Positions 1-8,966 of a stretch of DNA of 64,000 nucleotides are shown here, in pieces (position 1 is the first letter of the stretch; the number at the start of each line of letters is the position of its first letter). A program made the position numbers and the translations under genes. The DNA is from Cohnella endophytica (GTDB taxonomy: Bacteria > Bacillota > Bacilli > Paenibacillales > Paenibacillaceae). The notes beneath the pieces were generated by a model. It did not search any database. It was not told the DNA's origin and saw only the letters and a list, made by a program, of their open reading frames with translations. The stretch is taken from NCBI RefSeq assembly GCF_003628305.1, contig NZ_RBZM01000010.1, forward strand, positions 186,001 through 250,000. The letters run 5' to 3'.

Positions 1-253
1 GGAAGCGACCGGGCCGGGAGACGCGGATCGGAACGGGGAGAACGGTAACGAAATCGAAGCTGTCCGGTCGATTCCTCACAAAAGCGGAAGCAGTAGCGGG
101 GGGATTGGCATCATAAATCTTCAGCGTAGGTTGATCTATATGTTCGGGAGAGGCTACGGGGTTGAAATCGGCCATGCGCAGCCGCAAGGTACGGCTGTTC
201 GGATTACGTTGCCGCTCCCTAGACTAGAGGAGAATGAACTAAACGATGGGTGA
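1..253 (+). CDS. Sensor histidine kinase, C-terminal fragment (YesM-like)
   Basis: Only the last 83 residues are in the window. The frame is open from the first bases and reads a polar linker followed by GGIGIINLQRRLIYMFG and GTAVRITLPLP. This matches the end of a HATPase_c domain of YesM-type kinases: the GIGLxN box, an amphipathic helix, then the GTxVxIxIP strand. The stop overlaps the start of the next gene by 8 bp, so kinase and regulator are translationally coupled. The family senses extracellular signals, often carbohydrates, and phosphorylates the partner regulator. Catalytic His and sensor region lie outside the window. Confidence 0.8.
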   Translation, partial: EATGPGDADRNGENGNEIEAVRSIPHKSGSSSGGIGIINLQRRLIYMFGRGYGVEIGHAQPQGTAVRITLPLPRLEENELNDG

Positions 254-1454
254 GATCAACATATTAGTCGCGGATGACGAGGGAGTCATCCGGGAAGGCG
301 TGCAGCGAACGATAGCGGCAACGTATCCCGAATTCCGGGTCGAGCTGGCCGCGAGCGCCGCGGAAGCGGCAGAAATCATGGAACGGATGCCGGTCGATAT
401 CGTGCTGACCGACATTCTGATGCCGGGAATGGACGGCTTGGAATTCATGAGAATTTCCCAACGGAAATATCCGAACGTGAAATGGGTCGTTATCTCGGCG
501 CATTCGGAATTCGCGTACGCCCAGAAAGCGATCCGGCTAGGGGCAAGGGATTATTTGCTCAAGCCGATCGGCAAGCCGAAGCTCAACGAGTTGATCGGGA
601 CGCTTTCGGAGGAGGTCGGCGTGGAGAAGGAAGCCTCGCGGGAAAGCGAGTTTTTGCGCAACGGTCTAAAGTATTTGCGCGAAGCGGTGTTCCAGCGTCT
701 TGCCGCGGGACTCGATATCGGCAAGCTGGACCTGGGGCCATTCTTCGAGAGTCATCCGGTGTATTACGTAATCATGATCGCTCTGGATGCGGGCGATTCG
801 CAAAGCGTCAGCCTGGAGCATTTTATCGTCGAGAACGTGCTTGGGGAATTGATCGAGATGCATGGAGACGGCTTCGTCACGAGCTTCGATCGCAAAAGCT
901 TGCTCGGGCTCGTTACCTTGAAGGAGGAAGTTCCTTTCGATACGTTGCTCGGGGAACTTCGCGTTCATCTTAAGCGGTACCTGAAAATTCCGTTCCAACT
1001 CCTTCATTCGGAACGCATGGACGATATCAAGGAGGTGCCCCGGGTCGTCGGCCAATTCCGCCAAGAGTCCGCTTCAGGCTCCTTCGAGACGATGGAGAGC
1101 GGCGGCGACAAGGCGATCGAGATTGCCCTGCATTATATTAAAGCGCATTACAACCAGGACCTTTCCCTGGAGAAGGTCGCTTCGATCGTCTTCCTGAATC
1201 CCGTCTATTTCAGCCAGCTTTTCAAACAGAAGACGGGACAAGGTTACAAGGAGTACGTGATCTCGCTCCGGCTGCAGCAAGCGAAGGAGCTGCTCGGGAA
1301 TCCGAGCTTGAAGCTGGCGGAGATCGCCGAGCGCATCGGGTATCAGGACGTTAGGCATTTCACCCAGGTGTTCCGCAAGAAATACAATATGACGCCCACC
1401 GAGTACCGGATGGGAGCTCGCACGCCAACGGGCGATGACCATGAAGGGGAATGA
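246..1454 (+). CDS. AraC-family response regulator (YesN-like)
   Basis: 402 residues. An N-terminal receiver domain (about 1-120) has the acidic pair D10/D11, the phospho-acceptor D56 in LTDILMPGMDG and the conserved Lys in LLKPIG. A poorly conserved middle section (about 130-285) is followed by a two-helix-turn-helix AraC domain (about 290-395), recognisable by LSLEKVASIVFLNPVYFSQL and GYQDVRHFTQVFRKKYNMTP. It should be phosphorylated by the kinase whose end overlaps its start and should activate target promoters, usually transporter genes. No such target lies immediately downstream here. The overlap and family architecture make the pairing firm; the signal is unknown. Confidence 0.93.
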   Translation: MGEINILVADDEGVIREGVQRTIAATYPEFRVELAASAAEAAEIMERMPVDIVLTDILMPGMDGLEFMRISQRKYPNVKWVVISAHSEFAYAQKAIRLGARDYLLKPIGKPKLNELIGTLSEEVGVEKEASRESEFLRNGLKYLREAVFQRLAAGLDIGKLDLGPFFESHPVYYVIMIALDAGDSQSVSLEHFIVENVLGELIEMHGDGFVTSFDRKSLLGLVTLKEEVPFDTLLGELRVHLKRYLKIPFQLLHSERMDDIKEVPRVVGQFRQESASGSFETMESGGDKAIEIALHYIKAHYNQDLSLEKVASIVFLNPVYFSQLFKQKTGQGYKEYVISLRLQQAKELLGNPSLKLAEIAERIGYQDVRHFTQVFRKKYNMTPTEYRMGARTPTGDDHEGE

Positions 1455-1567
1455 TAACGTAGCGATTCCCAGCAGGTTAGAGTAGCTGCGGCTATCGTCG
1501 TTATCGTGCGGGTTAAGCGCGGATATGATAAAATGGAGAAAATGCGCAAGGGAGTTGGAGCGTCCGA

Positions 1568-2116
1568 ATGTTCCTGCTAAAAATCGCAAAGGAATGGATA
1601 GGCACGATCGCGATTTCGTTCGTGCTGGCCATGATCGTTGGTATTTTCCTCATTCAACCTTACAAAGTCGACGGACATTCCATGGACCCGACGTTACGGG
1701 ACGGGCAGAGAGTATTCGTATCCAAGCTTCCGCATACCTTTTCTTACTATCCGAACTACGGGGATATCGTGATCATCGATAGCCGGGTGCACCGTCATCG
1801 GTCGTTCATGGACGATGTCATGGATAATCCTTTGTTCCAGCTCATGGGGAATAATGACGATCGTACTTTCTACGTGAAAAGAGTGATCGGCAAGCCGGGC
1901 GACGTATTGGAGCTTAAGGATCACGAGGTGTATCGCAACGGCGAGCCTCTCGACGAACCGTACGTCAAAGAAGCGATGGAGCAAAGCGACGGCGAACGTT
2001 GGGTCGTACCGGACGGCCACATCTTCGTCATGGGCGACAATCGCAACAATAGCGAAGACAGCCGCGCGATCGGCTTTATCCCGCTCGATCATGTCATGGG
2101 TAAGAAAGTCCTTTGA
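1568..2116 (+). CDS. lepB: Signal peptidase I
   Basis: 182 residues, the compact Gram-positive SipS/SipW-like size. One N-terminal membrane anchor (about 12-29) is followed by the boxes of the Ser/Lys protease: GHSMDPTL with nucleophile S38, YVKRVIGKPGD with general base K104, and MGDNRNNSEDSR near the C-terminus. It cleaves signal peptides from secreted pre-proteins on the outer face of the membrane; secreted proteins in this window such as the SLH and C40 proteins are plausible substrates. A GGAG precedes the ATG. It is monocistronic, with an intrinsic terminator just downstream. Paralogues elsewhere in the genome are likely. Confidence 0.95.
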   Translation: MFLLKIAKEWIGTIAISFVLAMIVGIFLIQPYKVDGHSMDPTLRDGQRVFVSKLPHTFSYYPNYGDIVIIDSRVHRHRSFMDDVMDNPLFQLMGNNDDRTFYVKRVIGKPGDVLELKDHEVYRNGEPLDEPYVKEAMEQSDGERWVVPDGHIFVMGDNRNNSEDSRAIGFIPLDHVMGKKVL

Positions 2117-2139
2117 TCTTAAGCGGAATGAATTCGGGT

Positions 2140-2179
2140 AAGCCGTGAATCCTTCTTCGGAGGATATGCGGCTTTTTTT
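2140..2179 (+). terminator. Intrinsic terminator after lepB
   Basis: Arms AAGCCG..ATCC and GGAT..CGGCTT pair around a short loop and run directly into seven T residues. It lies 24 bp after the lepB stop. Confidence 0.8.
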
Positions 2180-2236
2180 GCGGCTTGCCGCGGCGTGGGG
2201 ATTTTGCTTTCTATATAGGAAAGAGGAGTAGACGGA

Positions 2237-3106
2237 ATGAACAAAAAGGCGGTATTCCAGCTTTCGCTGGCGATGACGATATTCGGGTCCGTCGGTTTCT
2301 TCTCGGGTCTGACGGGGCTGCGGGCTCTCGAGCTCGTGTTCGTTCGTTGCGTATGCGCGACGCTTTTCCTAGGCGCGGCTTGGGTCGTTACGGGCCATCA
2401 TAAGCAAGAGAAGTGGAACGCGAAGGAAATGCGGCTCATTCTGGCTTGCGCGGTAACTAATCTATTAAACTGGTTGTTTCTGTTTCGGGCGTTCGAACGG
2501 ATTTCGGTGACGATTGCGATCTCGCTCTATCATCTGGCTCCGATTCTCGTGCTAATTGTCGGCAGTTTCCTGTTCAGGGAAAGACTTTCGTTGCGCTCGG
2601 TCGGGGCGATATCCGTTTGTTTTGCGGGGACGATCATGATAATGGGCACCGACGGTTTCCGCGTTTCCTCTCCGGATTGGATAGGCATGATGGATGGCGT
2701 GCTTGCTGCCGTTTTCTACGCGGCAACGATGATTATCGGCAAAAGCATCTCCAAGACTAGCGTATACGCGACGACGATGCTCCAGATGATCGTCGGCACG
2801 CTGTTATTGGTTCCGTTCGTCCATTACGGGGCGTATGCGGACATTTTGCCGGTACAGTGGACGTATGCGATCATCACCGGAATCGTTCATACGGGCATCG
2901 TGTACTTGTTGTTCTTTAACAGCATACGGCAGCTTCCTACGGGCATCGTTTCTTTTCTTATTTTCGTGGATCCGGCGGTTGCCATCGTACTTGACGTGTT
3001 GATTACGGGTTTTCATCCGAACGGCCTTCAAAGCGCGGGAATGCTACTGCTATTCGGCAGTCTGATCTATGCGCTGAAGTCCCCTCGGCCGGAGGCCGGC
3101 GTTTAA
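2237..3106 (+). CDS. EamA/DMT-family transporter
   Basis: 289 residues, almost wholly hydrophobic, with about ten predicted membrane segments in two EamA repeats (about 5-137 and 150-283). Typical repeat features are RALELVFVRCVCATLF in the first and FYAATMIIGKSIS at the start of the second, with the C-terminal FVDPAVAIVLDVLITGF. The drug/metabolite transporter superfamily exports amino acids, nucleosides or small drugs; the substrate cannot be read from sequence. GAGGAG lies upstream of the ATG. It stands alone and converges with the LuxR-type gene, the two stop codons being 4 bp apart. Confidence 0.9.
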   Translation: MNKKAVFQLSLAMTIFGSVGFFSGLTGLRALELVFVRCVCATLFLGAAWVVTGHHKQEKWNAKEMRLILACAVTNLLNWLFLFRAFERISVTIAISLYHLAPILVLIVGSFLFRERLSLRSVGAISVCFAGTIMIMGTDGFRVSSPDWIGMMDGVLAAVFYAATMIIGKSISKTSVYATTMLQMIVGTLLLVPFVHYGAYADILPVQWTYAIITGIVHTGIVYLLFFNSIRQLPTGIVSFLIFVDPAVAIVLDVLITGFHPNGLQSAGMLLLFGSLIYALKSPRPEAGV

Positions 3107-3110
3107 GAGC

Positions 3111-3360
3111 TCAAGCGCTCCTGCGCGACGCGTCGCTTGCCAAGCTGGCCATGCACAAGGCCATTAATTGGCGGATGTTCCCGATATTCATTTTCGCGAA
3201 GAAGTTCGCTACGTGGTTTTTTACGGTTTTCTCGCTAATATGCAGTATTTCGGCCAGTTCCTTGTTGGAATAGCCCTTCACGATAATCAGGGTCGCCACT
3301 TCTAGCTCGCGGTTCGTTAACCCGAATTTCTCGAACAAATCGGTTATCCACTTTTCCATT
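3111..3360 (-). CDS. Small LuxR/GerE-type HTH regulator
   Basis: 82 residues from the ATG at 3360, chosen because GAGAGGGGA precedes it; an upstream in-frame ATG at 3389 has no ribosome-binding site. The protein is little more than a LuxR DNA-binding domain (about 14-72): LTNRELEVATLIIVKGYSNK, then EILHISEKTVKNHVANFFAK. There is no receiver or ligand domain, as in the sporulation regulator GerE, which has about the same length. It may be a GerE-like late sporulation factor or another single-domain LuxR protein; sequence alone does not decide. A palindrome array lies upstream. Confidence 0.85.
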
Positions 3361-3573
3361 GCAATCCCCTCTCGAACAACTTTAGTCATTATAACCTACG
3401 AATGTTAATAGAAGTGGCTAATGTTTGTTAAAAAAGTATTTGGAACTTGTACGGGGCTGGGTAGGGGGGGCGGACGGGGGAATTGTTAAAGCGGTGGATC
3501 GTCGAAACGAAGCCTTCTCTCGTCGAACGTTGCAAAGTGGAATCATCGTAGAAAAGAGGCGTCACCGCGTGCA

Positions 3574-3757
3574 ACCTGTAAAAAGTGCAGGCGTTTTTGC
3601 CGGATTTCGGCTATAGGCCTGGACAACCTGCAAAAAATGCAGGTAAAAGGAGCGATTCAACCGAAAATGGCCATTATGCCTCGGATCACCTGTATAAAAT
3701 GCAGGTCATCGGCGGATTTCGGTCGTTTAAGCGAAATCACCTGTACAGAATGCAGGT
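3574..3757. repeat. Four-palindrome intergenic element, copy A
   Basis: Four 19-bp imperfect palindromes start at 3574, 3626, 3688 and 3739. Unit 2 is ACCTGCAAAAAATGCAGGT and unit 4 is ACCTGTACAGAATGCAGGT; each has 7-bp arms around a 5-bp centre. Spacers are 33, 43 and 32 bp. It lies in the 552-bp gap between the exonuclease III gene and the LuxR-type gene. Similar elements with the same geometry occur at 17086, 37527 and 51266. I see no gene in the gap; open frames across the repeats have no ribosome-binding site. Confidence 0.85.
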
Positions 3758-3804
3758 CAGTCGTCTATGAACCGTAACAGCCTTCCAACGCCGACGCATA
3801 AATA

Positions 3805-3845
3805 GCTGCAGACGAGGACACGATCATCATGTCCTAATCTGCAGC
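3805..3845. other. Two-step hairpin downstream of exonuclease III gene
   Basis: GCTGCAGA (3805-3812) pairs with TCTGCAGC (3838-3845), and inside it GGACA pairs with TGTCC around a 9-base loop. No T-tract follows on either strand. It lies 68 bp beyond the stop of the exonuclease III gene and could protect that mRNA's 3' end or act as a weak terminator. Confidence 0.5.
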
Positions 3846-3912
3846 AGATGCGTTACCCATCTTCTTGTCTATCCGTCAACCATTTGCCGTCAACCGTACT
3901 AGAATCATCTCG

Positions 3913-4668
3913 TTAAATCGCCACTTCCAGAACGATCGGACAATGATCGCTGCCTAAAATATCGCAGTCGATTCCCGCATGGGTAATGGCGGGAGCGAGC
4001 CTCGCCGAGGCGAGGAAGTAGTCGATTCTCCAGCCGACGTTCTTGGCGCGAACCCCCGGCATGTTCGACCACCAAGTGTACATGTCCGTCCGGTCCGGGT
4101 GCAGATGACGGAACGTGTCGACGAAGCCCGCCTCGAGCAGGTCGGTCATTTTCCCGCGTTCCTCGTCCGTGAACCCGGAATTGCCTCGATTGGATTTCGC
4201 GTTCTTGATGTCGATCTCTTGATGGGCGACGTTAAGATCGCCGCATACGATTACCGGCTTGAGCTTGTCCAGCCGCGACAGGTAGTCCCGGAATCTGTCC
4301 TCCCATTCGAGCCTGTATTCGAGCCGCGAGAGATCGCGCTTGGCATTCGGGGTATACACCGTTACGAGATAGAAGCCATCGAACTCCAAGGTAAGGATTC
4401 GGCCTTCGGGTTCCTCGTCCGTTTCCATCCCGTATCGTACCGATAACGGCTGAATTCGGGTGAATACGGCCGTACCGGAGTAGCCCTTTTTCACCGCGTA
4501 GTTCCAGTAGTGCGTATATTCCTCGCCGAGGTCGAGGGTGATCTGTCCCTCTTGCAATTTCGTTTCTTGGACGCAGAACAGATCGGCGCCGATCTGCTTG
4601 AAATACTCGCCGAAGCCTTTGTTAGCGCATGCCCGCAGTCCGTTAACGTTCCATGATACCAGCTTCAT
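3913..4668 (-). CDS. exoA: Exodeoxyribonuclease III
   Basis: 251 residues from MKLVSWNVNG; this start has AAGGGAGAA about 10 bases upstream, whereas an earlier ATG at 4701 would add a charged leader with no family match. The endonuclease/exonuclease/phosphatase fold motifs are all present: the N-terminal SWNVNGLR, metal ligand E in FCVQETKLQ, the CGDLNVAHQEID box with catalytic Asp and Asn, and the C-terminal WRIDYF and GSDHCPI with the catalytic Asp-His pair. It is an AP endonuclease and 3'-5' exonuclease of base-excision repair, acting on chromosomal DNA. Length is normal for ExoA/XthA. Confidence 0.95.
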   Translation of the reverse strand: MKLVSWNVNGLRACANKGFGEYFKQIGADLFCVQETKLQEGQITLDLGEEYTHYWNYAVKKGYSGTAVFTRIQPLSVRYGMETDEEPEGRILTLEFDGFYLVTVYTPNAKRDLSRLEYRLEWEDRFRDYLSRLDKLKPVIVCGDLNVAHQEIDIKNAKSNRGNSGFTDEERGKMTDLLEAGFVDTFRHLHPDRTDMYTWWSNMPGVRAKNVGWRIDYFLASARLAPAITHAGIDCDILGSDHCPIVLEVAI

Positions 4669-4828
4669 GTTTAACCATTCTCCCTTGCTTCTCGCGTACA
4701 TATCCGTAATTAGTGTATCATAATGAGGTACCTTTGCGGGCAGTCGAAAATGGAAGAGATATACATTGCGGAGCGACCTTCCATAGCGTTATTCTTAGGT
4801 TATATTTTATTACATAGAGTGGGACTCG

Positions 4829-5611
4829 ATGACGATGACAATTGGTTTCTTCGACTCGGGATTAGGCGGTCTGACGGTGATGGAGGAATGTCTCCGCAGA
4901 CTCCCCGAGCAGGATTATTTGTATATGGCGGATACGCTTCACGTGCCGTACGGGACGAAGTCCGAAGAGGCGGTGCGGTCTTTCATTCTAGAAGCCGTGG
5001 AGACGATGATGGGGCAGGGCATCGAAGCCCTCGTCGTGGCTTGCAATACGGCGACTAGCATAGCGGTTAACGACCTGAGGGAGCGGTATTCCCTTCCCAT
5101 CGTAGGGATGGAGCCGGCCGTCAAGCCCGCGGTGGAAATGAATCGGGCGACCGGCAAGCGGGTGCTCGTTTTCGCGACGCAGTTAACGCTGAAGATGCCG
5201 AAATATTACGCGCTCGTTTCGCGCGTCGACGAAGGCGGAATCGTGGATTCCCTGCCTCTGCCCGAGCTTGTCCGTTACTGCGAGGATTTGCAATTCGATC
5301 GGCGGATTTTGCGGGAATATTTCCTGGACAAGCTCGCCCCCTACGATCTGAACGAGTACGGCATCGTGGTGCTCGGCTGTACGCATTATCCTTTTTACAC
5401 GAACGTTTTGCGCGAGATTCTGCCTCCCCATATCCAGATCGTCAACGGCAATGCCGGTACGATCAAACGATTGTCCTCCTTGCTTAACCGTTACGGGGTA
5501 GTCTCGGGTAGCGGCAGCGGCAAGGTGAAGTTGATGTGCACGAGCGGAGACCCGGAGTACATCGAGAAGATGGGAAAAGCGCTTGAGCTTCTTCGCACGA
5601 ACGCTCTATAG
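4829..5611 (+). CDS. murI: Glutamate racemase
   Basis: 260 residues. It interconverts L- and D-glutamate, supplying D-Glu for the peptidoglycan stem peptide. The N-terminal FFDSGLGGLTV motif and the two catalytic cysteines, C72 in VACNTATS and C184 in GCTHYPF, are intact. The usual start is this ATG or the ATG two codons later; neither has a strong Shine-Dalgarno. It is divergent from the exonuclease III gene, with a 160-bp shared upstream region, and is followed by a chemoreceptor gene with no obvious functional link. Cofactor-independent cytoplasmic enzyme. Confidence 0.95.
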   Translation: MTMTIGFFDSGLGGLTVMEECLRRLPEQDYLYMADTLHVPYGTKSEEAVRSFILEAVETMMGQGIEALVVACNTATSIAVNDLRERYSLPIVGMEPAVKPAVEMNRATGKRVLVFATQLTLKMPKYYALVSRVDEGGIVDSLPLPELVRYCEDLQFDRRILREYFLDKLAPYDLNEYGIVVLGCTHYPFYTNVLREILPPHIQIVNGNAGTIKRLSSLLNRYGVVSGSGSGKVKLMCTSGDPEYIEKMGKALELLRTNAL

Positions 5612-5674
5612 CTGGCGATGCGAAATGACATATGAAATCGGGTTGGATTAGGACAGAGTCGGGGGCAGAATGGG

Positions 5675-7789
5675 ATGGATAAAATCATACAGAGAGCATT
5701 AAGCGTAAAAATCGCGATCAAGTATTTAACGGCTTTGCTGGTATTCGTTTTCGTGGCGGTCTATGTCATGAACAACGAAAGCTTGTCGAAGTTGAAAAAA
5801 GAGAGTATAGCCAAAGGAGAGCTTGTAGCCCAGAGCTCCGGTCAAGAATACGCCGATGCGAACAAGAAGCTGCTTAAGGATATGACGACGAGTTTAGGGG
5901 TTTACCGGAACGAAGCCATGGCAATGATCCGCGGCGAGAAACCGGATCGCGAGCTGTTCTACGAAGCGATCGGCAATACGATCCGCGAGAAAAAGGGCGG
6001 AGGCGTGCTGAGCTTCTTCACCGCCTGGGAACCGGACGGCTTCGACGGCAAAGACAAGTCGTATCTCTCGAATCCGACTTACCAAGCCATGCAAGGACGT
6101 TTCGCCGTCCAGGCGACGTATAACGGAAGCAATGTCGTGAAATCCTCGTTACCGCGCGGATTCGAGAAGGAAGAATATTACGTCGCGGCCAAGCGAACGA
6201 AAGTAGCCTTCGCGACCAAGCCCTACGTTACCGGAGAAGGAGATAAGCAGACGCTGATTACTACGCTGAGCATCGGCGTCGTGAACGACTTCGGGAAGTA
6301 CCTTGGGATGATCGGAGTCTCCTTGTCGCTTAACGATCTTCAGACGAACGCGGAAGCCGTCCACCCTAACGGGGGCAACGTGTCGTTAATCTCGGACGAA
6401 GGGGACTATATCGCGAACGGAAAAGACTCGAGCTTGCTCGGCAAGTCTTTCGCGGAGCAAGAAGGGCACCAAGCGATGTGGGAGAAGCTGCGGAAAGGCG
6501 AGATGACCCAATACGCGAACGACGAGCAGGGCGTTAAGCAGCTCTATAGCTTCGTTCCGCTTACGATTAGTGACGGCGAGATTTGGTACGTAATGACCGA
6601 GATTCCTTACTCCAAAATAACGGAATCGTATCGCGGCAGCCAGCGGAAGGTCATGACTATGTTCTTCTCGACGATCATCGTCCTTGGCATTGTAATATGG
6701 TTGCTTACGAGATATATGATCACGCTTCCCTTGAAGCGCATGCAGGTGGGCATCCGACAGTTGGCCCTGGGCGACTTTACCGGTAAGTTGCGGGTGTCGA
6801 TACAGGACGAGTTCGGACAGATGGCGAGCCATCTTAACGAGACGACCGGATCTCTCGGAGCCATGATGAAGCATACTTCGGAACTCGCGATGAACGTCGG
6901 CGCGACTTCCGAGGAGCTGACCTCCAGCTCGGAACAGGTAACGGCAAGCGCGGAATCGATCTCCAAAGCGGTCGAAGAAGTCGCCGCGGGGATGACGGAA
7001 CAGAACGATCAAGCCGCCAATACGTCGCGCAATATGCATGAGGTCACGGATGGGGTGCGGAGAATCGCGGAATCCGCTATAGCGGTTCTCGAATCGGCCA
7101 AGGACGTCAGCGCGCAGACGGAAAAAGGAGACCTGCTCATTCGGCAAGCCGTCGAGCAGATGGATGAGGTCAACGTCTCGATGACCCGTTCGACTTCTTC
7201 GATGGATCGGCTGAGAGAGCACTCGGAAGAGATCGGCAGCATCGTCGAATTGATTAACCGCATCAGTTCGCGGACGAATATTCTCGCGCTGAACGCCTCG
7301 ATCGAGGCGGCGCGGGCCGGCGAGCACGGCAAAGGTTTCGCCGTCGTCGCCACGGAAATCCGCAAGCTGGCGGAACAGACTAGAGATGCGGTCTTGAAGG
7401 TCGAGGAGAAAATCGAATCGATCCGAACGGAGACGTACCGGATGACGGACGTGATCGCTTTCACGTCGAGCGAGGTCGTTAAAGGTTCAGCTACCGTGAC
7501 GGATAGCGGCAAGATTTTCTCGTCGATTACGGCAGAGATGAAGCGGGTTCATCTTCAGGCGGAAGAAGTATCCTCCTCCGTCGGACAGCTTTCCGCCGGG
7601 ATCGAGCAAGCGATGGCCTCCGTGGATAGCGTGAAGGAAATCACGCGCATGTCGACCGATAACGCGAACCAAGTGGCCGCCGCCTCCGAAGAGCAGTTGG
7701 CTACGATGCAAGAGGTGACTTCTTCCGCCAATCACCTCAGCGCGATGGTGCAGGACTTGCTCGACCGATTGACGCGGTTTAAGCATTGA
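5675..7789 (+). CDS. Methyl-accepting chemotaxis protein with double-Cache sensor
   Basis: 704 residues. One membrane helix near 17-35, a large extracellular Cache-type sensor (about 40-320), a second helix (about 325-345), HAMP (about 346-400) and a cytoplasmic signalling coiled coil to the end. The hairpin tip near residue 530 reads NRISSRTNILALNASIEAAR, the site that contacts CheA and CheW. The family senses small molecules such as amino or organic acids and controls flagellar rotation. The ligand is unknown. It is followed by a strong terminator and seems monocistronic. Confidence 0.95.
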   Translation: MDKIIQRALSVKIAIKYLTALLVFVFVAVYVMNNESLSKLKKESIAKGELVAQSSGQEYADANKKLLKDMTTSLGVYRNEAMAMIRGEKPDRELFYEAIGNTIREKKGGGVLSFFTAWEPDGFDGKDKSYLSNPTYQAMQGRFAVQATYNGSNVVKSSLPRGFEKEEYYVAAKRTKVAFATKPYVTGEGDKQTLITTLSIGVVNDFGKYLGMIGVSLSLNDLQTNAEAVHPNGGNVSLISDEGDYIANGKDSSLLGKSFAEQEGHQAMWEKLRKGEMTQYANDEQGVKQLYSFVPLTISDGEIWYVMTEIPYSKITESYRGSQRKVMTMFFSTIIVLGIVIWLLTRYMITLPLKRMQVGIRQLALGDFTGKLRVSIQDEFGQMASHLNETTGSLGAMMKHTSELAMNVGATSEELTSSSEQVTASAESISKAVEEVAAGMTEQNDQAANTSRNMHEVTDGVRRIAESAIAVLESAKDVSAQTEKGDLLIRQAVEQMDEVNVSMTRSTSSMDRLREHSEEIGSIVELINRISSRTNILALNASIEAARAGEHGKGFAVVATEIRKLAEQTRDAVLKVEEKIESIRTETYRMTDVIAFTSSEVVKGSATVTDSGKIFSSITAEMKRVHLQAEEVSSSVGQLSAGIEQAMASVDSVKEITRMSTDNANQVAAASEEQLATMQEVTSSANHLSAMVQDLLDRLTRFKH

Positions 7790-7817
7790 GCTGAAGTAAA
7801 AAGATAACAGGTTACGG

Positions 7818-7850
7818 CCGCTTCCCGGCATTCCGGGAAGCGGTTTTTTT
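7818..7850 (+). terminator. Intrinsic terminator after chemoreceptor gene
   Basis: CCGCTTCCCGG pairs with CCGGGAAGCGG around a short loop and is followed by seven T residues. Confidence 0.9.
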
Positions 7851-7871
7851 GTCTGTTGAAATGAAGGCCGA

Positions 7872-8966
7872 TTATGCCCGGAATGGGACTCTCTTGAATA
7901 GAATCCGAAGCAACGGCGGCACGGCGAAAAAGATAAAAAAAGTGCGGAACAGCTGGTAACAAGTGACGACGGAGACGTCGGCGCCGATCTCGTGCGCGAT
8001 AATGCCCATCTGGTCCATTCCGCCCGGCGATAGGCTGAGCAACGACGTCGCCGTGGAAACCGGATGTATTAACGTCATCAAGTAGCTGAGTCCGCAAGCT
8101 CCGATAATGAGGACGACGCCGCTGCCGAGCGCTAACGTTACGATTCGTGCTTTATTCGGCAAGTTTTCCGGACTCAGCAGCAAACCCACATAACAGCCGA
8201 TCATGAGTTGAGCCGTTTGCATAACCGTCGAAGGCAGGATGGGGGCATGCAAACCGGACAGGTGCAAGATCGCCGCGCCGATCAGCGGGGCGAGCAGGAA
8301 CGCGGTCGGGAAGTTGATTTTTTTTCCGATCAGCGCAAGTGCCGTGCAGACGATCGCGTAAGGCAGGATATCCGGGAATAGATCTCCCCAATTCGCGGCG
8401 TTCGCGGCGACGACGGCGGGCAGATCATTGGAATGCGTGGCTCCTGTCAGCGGACTGAAGATGATAAGCGGCACGAACACGACGATCATCATGAGCCGGG
8501 ATACTTGAAGGAAAGCGACGACGGTCAGATCGATACCTTTCGTCTCTTCGGCCAGCGCAACCATCTGCGTTAGGCCGCCCGGTATGCTCCCCGTTAGCGC
8601 GGTGGGGAACGATACTCCGCCGATCTTGGCGATGGCAAAGGCGATGAGCGCGCAGAAGAGCAGGAGCATCACGGTTAGCAAGATCATCGAAGGAAGCTGC
8701 CCGGAGATGACGAGAAGCGCTTCGTGCGTGAAGGACAAACCGATCGTGTATCCGACGATGACGAGTCCGGCGTTGCGCACCGAACCCGGCCATTTGAGCT
8801 TTGCCGAGGGGACCAATCGATTGACCAGGCACACGCCGATCATCGGGCCTAACAGCCAGGGAATAGGCATACGAATCAGCGTAAAAAGATACCCGAAGAC
8901 GAGCGCGATGACTAGAGTAAGACCGTATCCGATGAAGCTTGTGCTAGCCTTTGTGGATTTCGCCAT
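7872..8966 (-). CDS. AbrB-family membrane protein (duplicated AbrB_dup domain)
   Basis: 364 residues with about ten membrane segments arranged as two similar halves, each with a glycine-proline box: PIPWLLGPMIG and GSIPGGLTQM in the first half, FLLAPLIGAAI and LSPGGMDQMG in the second. This is the Pfam AbrB family (often mis-named ammonia monooxygenase or transcriptional regulator), which is unrelated to the B. subtilis DNA-binding AbrB. Members are thought to be transporters; substrate unknown. Its ATG overlaps the stop of the upstream MBL gene (TAATG), so the two are co-translated. Confidence 0.88.
   Translation of the reverse strand: MAKSTKASTSFIGYGLTLVIALVFGYLFTLIRMPIPWLLGPMIGVCLVNRLVPSAKLKWPGSVRNAGLVIVGYTIGLSFTHEALLVISGQLPSMILLTVMLLLFCALIAFAIAKIGGVSFPTALTGSIPGGLTQMVALAEETKGIDLTVVAFLQVSRLMMIVVFVPLIIFSPLTGATHSNDLPAVVAANAANWGDLFPDILPYAIVCTALALIGKKINFPTAFLLAPLIGAAILHLSGLHAPILPSTVMQTAQLMIGCYVGLLLSPENLPNKARIVTLALGSGVVLIIGACGLSYLMTLIHPVSTATSLLSLSPGGMDQMGIIAHEIGADVSVVTCYQLFRTFFIFFAVPPLLRILFKRVPFRA

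Noticed and set aside
3574..3757. CRISPR array
   Set aside because: Repeats are short palindromes with non-uniform spacers (33, 43, 32 bp) and only four units; the same layout recurs at three other sites and no cas genes are present.
6386..7327. 313-residue minus-strand gene
   Set aside because: Antisense frame of the chemoreceptor coiled coil, with abnormal Arg/His content and no start signal.
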